DNA from: Lepeophtheirus salmonis
Taxonomy: Eukaryota; Arthropoda; Copepoda; Siphonostomatoida; Caligidae
DNA length: 64,000 nt
Direction of reading: 5' to 3'
Assembly: GCF_016086655.4 (NCBI RefSeq)
Contig: NC_052131.2
Span: 6,369,940 to 6,433,939, forward strand
The notes beneath the pieces were generated by a model. It was not told the DNA's origin, ran no database searches, and saw only the letters and a list, made by a program, of their open reading frames with translations. The translations under genes were made by a program, and so were the position numbers. Shown here one piece after another: positions 57,740 through 64,000 of the stretch (positions are counted from its first letter, which is position 1; the number at the start of each line of letters is the position of its first letter).

Positions 57740-59280
57740 TCATATATATGTCATATTGGGCATCTTATGATTTCTATAAAGACATTTTTATCACAAAATA
57801 GGGGTTGAAATTTTAAGACACAGTATTTAGTGAGTTGAGATATACAATTTGACTGAATTGAGTGAAACATTTGTTCTTTTGAAAAAAAATATCATGGTAA
57901 TGGTAGTGAAAAAGTCTATAAAAAGTAATATTGATTCAACATAACACCGTTAGACCCAGGAGCTTGAAACTTTGCATTTGAACCTGTTTAGGCTAAAATG
58001 GGGGGAGGGGTTAGAAAGGATCACTAAGGGGACTTATTCTATACCCAAAAATAGATTTTTGAAGCTCAAGGAGACTAGATAAACGGTTGATATACGAATA
58101 AATACGTTTTCTAAATTTATTCAAAATCAAAAAATTATGGGGTAAAAAAAGAAAAAATTGGTTAAAATTGCACTTTGGGGTTTTCAGATGCAAAAAAAAA
58201 TGGATTTCCAATAAAAAATTGGATTCATAAACAATATACATTTTGTAGAAATTTGTCCGAAGATTTGTTTGCATATAAATTTAACACCTAAAGATTGATA
58301 TTTGACTGAAATATCTACCTTTTTCTGAATAATTTTTCAATTCATTCTCTTATTTTTTTTCTTCATACGTCAATTTTTCATTTTTAAGAAAAGAGCAAAA
58401 AAAAAACAACATGATTTTTGGACATTATATTTCTAACTCAACTAAATTTTAAGTATTTCAATATCCGGAACACTATATTGTATAATTATTTAAATATTTG
58501 TACTAATGAGCCAGAAATCGAGGATTATTTTTTAGACGACATTATTATCCATTACTTTTTATTTTTTGCTAGTACGTAAAAATCTTGGTGGTTTGTGTTC
58601 CTCTTAACAATTCCATTAAATTCTATTCACTACTTTTTTTTGCAAGATTAGTGTAGAAAAGTTTTGAGTAATTTTCAAAACAAATTTTTTCATAAATATA
58701 TGTTGGTATGTTATTTGATGTTTATAACACATTTTTCAAAAATTCATAATAATACGTAGGTATATTATAATGATTGCTTGCACCAAAGGGATCTAAACAT
58801 AAAGAAGAATTAATATTGACGATTGTCAATATTGATTCCCGCTTCCTCCTAGGCCCTTGCAACCCCAGGTAACACTTTGCTAGTACAGTTTAAAGAAAAA
58901 ATTAGGGACTATAATCTACTCTATAAAATAAATGAAATTTGCAGGCGAAAAGTTCAACTCATTTAAAAGCGGTAAGTATGTACTCTATATAAAATTTAAA
59001 AAAATGAATTTTGCCATAGAGGAGGTTTAGAAACGAGCTAAAGAACTCCCTGGCTCGTCAAATGATATTAATTTCTCACCAATTATTATTATTATTATTT
59101 AAATCTTGAAAAAAATTATATCTAAGTATTGAGTGAGTGGTCACATAGAAAACGGAGGGTAACACCAAGGATTTGTTGGGGTGTTATCTTTTATATTATT
59201 AAAGTCAAATTTTTTGTTCGTTGGCACATATTAATTCCGGGTAATACCAGGTCAAACGCTAGTTATGAATGAGGTTCAAT
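57740..59280. other. non-coding stretch with a short perfect palindrome
   Basis: AATATTGAC-GATT-GTCAATATT at 58812-58833 is a 9-bp perfect hairpin. 57950-58060 (CCGTTAGACCCAGGAGCTTG) looks like a dispersed repeat, but no second copy was found in the window. Confidence 0.4.
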
Positions 59281-59283
59281 AAT

Positions 59284-59641
59284 CAGGGGTGCCGCCAGCA
59301 TTATAAATTATAATTTTTTTTTTTTTTGAGGGGGGGGGCGTAATTTTTTGGAAAAAAAATTCCAAAGAATAATTTCAAATATTAAATTCTTTGGAAATAA
59401 ATTTCAAACGGCCTTAGACACTCATACAAAATTAATTTTTTTGGAAAAAAATTGGAAAAATAATTTTTAAATAATTAAACTTCAAATATTTCCAAAAATA
59501 ATTCAAAAAATTCATAGACACTCACATAGAATTAATTTCTTGGAATTTTTTGTGAAAAAATTAAACTTTTTGAAAAAAAATAATTTAATATAAAATGTTT
59601 ATATCTACTGCCCCTCCATCTCACCACCTGATGGGCGTTCC
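59284..59641. mobile_element. MITE-like repeat, CAGGGGCGTCCGCAGG family
   Basis: CAGGGGTGCCGCCAGCATTA and a T-run with GAGGGGGGGG at the left; TGCCCCTCCATCTCACCACC and TGATGGGCGTTCC at the right. The interior is repeated AAATTTTTTTGGAAAAAAATT. Confidence 0.55.
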
Positions 59642-59644
59642 TCA

Positions 59645-61465
59645 TTCTTCTTTTTAAACTTACTAATTTGTTGGATTGGTGAGTGAGGAATTTGGCTTGA
59701 AATATAACAATGAATACTTTTTTTAAAAATAAATAGGGATATTTGTATGTTTTATAACGCTGATAATCGGAGTGCTGAATAGATTTATAGAAAAATATTT
59801 CTTTATAACAATGAAAAAAGATGAATTGAGGAGTAAGGATTCATATGGCACTTACGAGTCAACAGAGAGGAACTTCTTTTATGTTTGTTCCTCAAGTATA
59901 AAGTTAATAGAGTCGTACTCTATGTATTTAGTTATAGATATATATATGTATGTATTGTTCAAAGAACGGACAGGTTCTTTGGAAGTAGTATATGTATTTC
60001 ATTTTTATTATTCCAATGATTTTCTTTCAACTCAACAGCTGTTGCTTCCAAGAAAAACGGCCATTAATAATTTACAGATATATTATTATACTTTTTATTA
60101 TTACAAAGAAGAAAAAGACTGGATACATCGGTACGTACTAATGATTTCACTTCTTCTTTGCTTTTATTATATATTATTTTTATGAACATGCATTTCCACA
60201 AATTATTATTTCGTTTATTTTACACAAATGAATCTCTTCATGTAATTTGTATTAACAGTTATACATGATTCAATTTGTGCATGAAATAATGTGATTCTTG
60301 CATCATCATTTCATCCCTTATACTTTGAGGCAGGGGGGGGGGAAGGTCAGTTATATTTTCAAAGGGTTTTGTGAGCGTATTTATATTTGTTGAGCAATGT
60401 CATGGATTACACAAGAGAAAATACATCTTTTATACAACTTCTTAAAATAAGTACTTTAATGTACTGCAAGGAATGGTAAAGTATATATATTATTTTTAAG
60501 AACTCTTTCACCCTTAAAATATATTAAACCTCAGACTTTAATATTTGTGTGTATTGCCTAGGGAGTTAAAACAAGTCACTTGGAGTCACATGAAAAATGG
60601 AGAATATTTGATGTGAATATAAGTTTCTATTGAATCCCAAGGAGAAAAGTTATAAAGTTAAGGCCGATCAGACTTATCCTTCAAATACCAAGAACCCTCA
60701 TCATAAATGTTATAGGTATATAAACGTTGTATTTCTCTGGATAAATTTGGAAAAAATCATATTCTCCAAAAATTAAATACAAACTCAGAAGGCAATCAAC
60801 GTTCATTTGCTGCTGCAAATGGAGGTTAAAAACTTAATCAATATTACATTAAAAAACATGCAAATTAGATCATAATTTCTGTAACAGAACAAACATCATT
60901 GCAAGTATAAAATTTTCACTCTATTCATGAGCCATTTTGTTAGAGCAAAGAGCAACATATCAAAATTGAATGGTACATTAAAAATATTCTTTAGTATATT
61001 AAAGATAAGCCTAATGTTATGGAATAAAATCTTCACTATAATTTCTGTTTTTCAGTTAATCCCCGCTCATATATATTTTTGTACTAGTTACAAATCATTA
61101 ACAACATTATTAGTAATCTATTTTCTCGAAAAGGTTTCTAAATATCCAAATTTCAAACAAGTTTCTATGACTTATTTAGTTCGTATACATAGCCATGTTT
61201 GTTATGTCGACTTATATATTGTTTTATTTTTCCTGGTTCATCCCTTCTTAATGTATCGCTTGAGCAATATTCATTTACTCGCTCGGCCTTTCTTTCTTCA
61301 CTCGCATAAAACGCCATCATGTAGAGAAAAAAGATATTTTTCTAATCAAAGGTCATAATAATTTATTTGTCAATACCATATGATTTTTTTAGAAAGATTT
61401 TTAAAATAAAAAAATCATTTAATTAATTGACTTTTATTAAAAAGGTCATTAGAATTATGAACAAA
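59645..61465. other. non-coding AT-rich stretch with two long chance frames
   Basis: Open frames of 137 codons (59772-60185) and 143 codons (60927-61358) are F/Y/I/L/S/K-rich, show no domain, and have no splice or codon-use support. I do not call them genes. Confidence 0.4.
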
Positions 61466-61469
61466 ATAT

Positions 61470-61545
61470 TGGGAAGGGAATGGCATTAATGAGATTCTGA
61501 AATGGAGATAAAAAGTTTAAAAACAACTTATTTAAAAAGAATATG
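61470..61545 (+). repeat. dispersed repeat (first copy at 33.9 kb)
   Basis: This is the partner of 33885-33965, with the same TGAGATTCTGAAAT core. Confidence 0.45.
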
Positions 61546-61596
61546 AAAAAGGATTTAAATTGCAACTGTTACAGCTATTCGAATGATGACTGTCAC

Positions 61597-61790
61597 TAGT
61601 GTTGAGACTCGGTCCAGCACATAATGTTTTTTTCGGTTCGATCTTAAGTAATTTTTTCTAGACCGATCCGGACCGATATTTCGGTCCAGACTGCGGACCG
61701 ATTTTTTTTGGTATCACTTTATGGACTAATTTTTTTTCGGTCTTAATTTATGGACCGATTTTTTTCGGTCTCATATATGTATTATGAGAG
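61597..61790 (+). repeat. TAGTGTTG / GGACCGATTTTTTTCGGTC repeat with internal tandem units
   Basis: It starts TAGTGTTGAGACTCGGTCC. Inside, GGACCGATTTTTTTTGGTAT, GGACTAATTTTTTTTCGGTC and GGACCGATTTTTTTCGGTC are successive units about 31 bp apart, each palindromic (GACCGA...TCGGTC). It is related to 54990-55105. Confidence 0.6.
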
Positions 61791-62283
61791 ACCAAATTTC
61801 TTTTTTCTAGATCCACCGTCTTTGATTTATTCAACAAAGAATAAATATCTGGATAACCTTGAAAATCTCAAAAGTATATGATATGTTCTAGAACAAATAC
61901 TGTACACAGATAACATAAATTTGTTCATGTGAGCTATCTCTGTTTAAACTTCGTATGACGTCATTGTACTTGAAAATACATTTGAGCGTGAGAACCTTCT
62001 ACATTTGAAATAGTTTTAGTGCAGGGAAAATATTGTAATTATATTTAATTTCATTTACATTTATCCTATTACAGATGTATAATTCAAATATAATACAAAA
62101 TGTATATATAATTCAAGATCAACGAAAAAAATAATATATAGGAGGTTTTTTATAATTTACTTTGGAGGTGAAGTTTTGACACTGTTAACCTCTCCCTTCA
62201 CATAAGAGAAAATAAATAATGTCCTACAATCTGTAGGCCAATTCTTTTCGACTTTTACTTCATGTGCCCACTCTCCTCTCCAG

Positions 62284-62572
62284 ACGCGAACCCTTTGGAC
62301 TGGAGGAGAGGGTGTGTACTACTCCTCACAGGAGTGTCCATTGTCGAAAGAAATCTATCAGTAAAGAGCGGATCAAGTTCGAGTATGCAATGGATTTAGG
62401 CCTCATATCGAGACAATTATTAGTTTTGAGGGCTCACTTATTGCCTAAAAGTTTTGCCGAGTACTACTTTCAGATGATTTTGTTAAATAAATATCCTCAC
62501 AAGCCCTCTTGTTTAAATTTTACTTTTGAAAAATTGAAAATAATAAAATGTGTACCAGTAGACACTGTATAA
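62284..62572 (+). other. exon-like island after a strong acceptor
   Basis: A long pyrimidine tract ending CCCACTCTCCTCTCCAG at 62283 precedes sequence richer in GC than the flanks. One frame reads REPFGLEERVCTTPHRSVHC, RKKSISKERIKFEYAMDLGL, ISRQLLVLRAHLLPKSF and runs to a TAA at 62572. The complementary strand is also open for about 40 codons. I cannot recognise a family and cannot be sure which strand is real. Confidence 0.3.
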
Positions 62573-62789
62573 GCAGGTCCAAGTATGGTAATAAAGGACA
62601 AATTAAGGTCATAGCCAAAAAATTAATCGACATTTTTATTGTTGTTAGGGGTGAGAAATGGCTGTGAGTACACGTTGTTACCTTTATTGTTTCTCGCAGC
62701 CTTTTCTCCAAAAAGAAACAGAAAAGAAGCCTAAAATCATCTGGAAGCAGTGTGTTGATACTTTCAAACTACGGAATTATTATTTAATC

Positions 62790-63400
62790 ATTATAGAGAC
62801 AGTTTAACAGGCGCTCATTTGAATTCAACAAATCAGCGTTCAGAACATTGATTGGAAGAAAGGAAGCATACCAATCGACAACGTACCACAAATCAAAATG
62901 AAATGTTTAGTGTTAGTGAGGCTATGCCCCAAGAATTGGTGATATTGTTGTAAGGATATCATTCTAATTTCAAAAAAGAATCCTGGATCCTTGTTTTGGT
63001 TTTTGTGTGTTTTTTTGCTAAAGCGATTCAATTCCACCTTATTCTCATTGTAATAGTACTAAGCGTCGTTTGATTCTTCTAGGGCCAGTCAGTTGTGCGT
63101 CAATAATGTATTAATATACGTACATATATTTACACCATTAATTATTATAACAACTGAGAAAAGTCCCAATCATTCACATGATTGTGTTTTCTATTCCTTA
63201 GTACTGGCCGGCCGAGATCCGTCAATTTTTGAGAGTGTGCGTTCCTTGGTTTCCTTTTTGCGGGTGTAATGGAATAAATTCATTTGATTCAGTTAGGTAA
63301 GGAAAGAACTTGGTTTAAGACAGAAACGACTTGAGGAAGGTGCTTGTGGCAAATCTTTTTAGTACATACATAGTTGTAGTAGTGAAGGAAGAGTACACAG
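62790..63400. other. non-coding stretch
   Basis: 62815-62845 (ATTTGAATTCAACAAATCAGC) may be a third copy of the 34.5/51.8-kb repeat. Nothing else was found. Confidence 0.35.
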
Positions 63401-63411
63401 AAGATTACTGC

Positions 63412-63436
63412 ATCTCTCTCTCTCTCTCTCTCTGTT
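63412..63436 (+). repeat. (TC)n microsatellite
   Basis: An uninterrupted run of TC dinucleotides, continued by imperfect TTTCTGTCTCTC. Confidence 0.9.
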
Positions 63437-64000
63437 TCTTTCTGTCTCTCTTTCCTTTTCATTTAACGGTTTAGTGAAGAATTAACTTATTATTTATTTA
63501 TGGAAGACGGAAATTTCTCCAACTGTGCATTTACCTATACATGTGCTGCTGACATAAGGGAGGAAGAAACACAACATCAGTAGTACATAGTGAAGGTAAG
63601 ACGTTACAACCAACTGTTGTTGAATGGCCACACACACAAAACTTCAAGGCAACATATGGCATCTCACTTCTTTTATTTTATTATTATATTACATTTTTTG
63701 CACGAACAAAAAATCTCTCCAATTATTATTATTGATCAAACAGTCCTACGACCATCCATTTATTATTTATGTACAATTCAATAACACTGGGAGCGAAAGT
63801 AAAAGGTTGAGTGATAGAAAGAATTTCATTCTTTTTATCATTTGTTGTCCTTTTCTAATGTACCGTTATTTGGTCATTTTTTTTTCTATTTACAAGGGAT
63901 TAATTTAGAGTAAGAGTCCAAATATAAACAAATGCTAAACTCATTACACAAATCCACAAATATATACGGCCATACCTGTATTAAGCGGTCAGGCAAGGGA

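Noticed and set aside
59772..60185. 137-codon forward frame
   Set aside because: Same low-complexity composition (runs of Y, F, L), no family resemblance and no codon-position bias seen by eye.
60927..61358. Longest single forward frame in the right part (143 codons)
   Set aside because: Translation is F/I/L/S/Y/K-rich without a domain, in very AT-rich DNA, with no splice or start support; expected by chance at this base composition over 64 kb.
1..64000. tRNA, rRNA, CRISPR or riboswitch signals
   Set aside because: I looked for tRNA B-box-like GGTTCGAATCC, rRNA-like conserved blocks and regular spacer arrays and found none; the tandem repeats present have no unique spacers.

Overview
This is AT-rich eukaryotic DNA with mostly non-coding sequence, GT-AG introns, TATA and AATAAA signals, and a dense layer of decayed Class II transposons (Tc1/mariner, hAT and a palindromic MITE family), plus one LINE fragment and one solo LTR. 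The mix resembles a caligid copepod such as the salmon louse Lepeophtheirus salmonis. That assignment is an inference from TE style and base composition and was not checked by search.

Layout. 0-13 kb: transposase fragments at the left edge, 2.9-3.8 kb and 7.6-7.8 kb, an exact 108-bp triple tandem repeat at 4.7-5.0 kb, and at 11.3-12.1 kb a compact reverse-strand gene resembling CGGBP1 (hAT-derived zinc-finger protein). It has 51- and 52-bp introns and a duplicated last exon. 14-19 kb: a MITE, a reverse-strand LINE reverse-transcriptase fragment and an internally deleted mariner abutting it. 19.57-21.76 kb: a complete but decayed hAT element of the GTF2IRD2/ZBED5 type, with terminal inverted repeats, an 8-bp target duplication and a paralogous empty site at 45 kb. 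23.2-24.5 kb: an unrecognised reverse-strand coding remnant. 25.5-26.4 kb: a Tc1/mariner copy split by a solo LTR with a 5-bp duplication. 27.0-28.1 kb: a BTB-domain pseudogene and a degenerate second copy of its 3' part. 28.7-33.7 kb: two mariner remnants and a cluster of hAT-like insertions at TTCTAGA-like sites. 34-46 kb: mainly non-coding, with dispersed repeats, a Tc1/mariner N-terminus and a few weak exon candidates at 38 and 41 kb.

The main gene is at 46.2-56.9 kb on the + strand. I can join 13 exons with matching phases and canonical splice sites into one protein of about 531 residues. It has a signal peptide and a chymotrypsin-fold (S1) serine-protease-like domain. His, Asp and Ser positions are recognisable, but the R-IVGG activation site is missing and the GDSGGP motif is altered. 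A Cys-rich insertion of roughly 200 residues over several exons lies between the SGW motif and the Ser motif. Its large introns are full of MITEs, a hAT remnant and other dispersed repeats.

57-64 kb: non-coding sequence with two exon-like islands, a MITE, a GGACCG-rich repeat and a TC microsatellite. I see no rRNA, tRNA, CRISPR array or prokaryotic operon structure.
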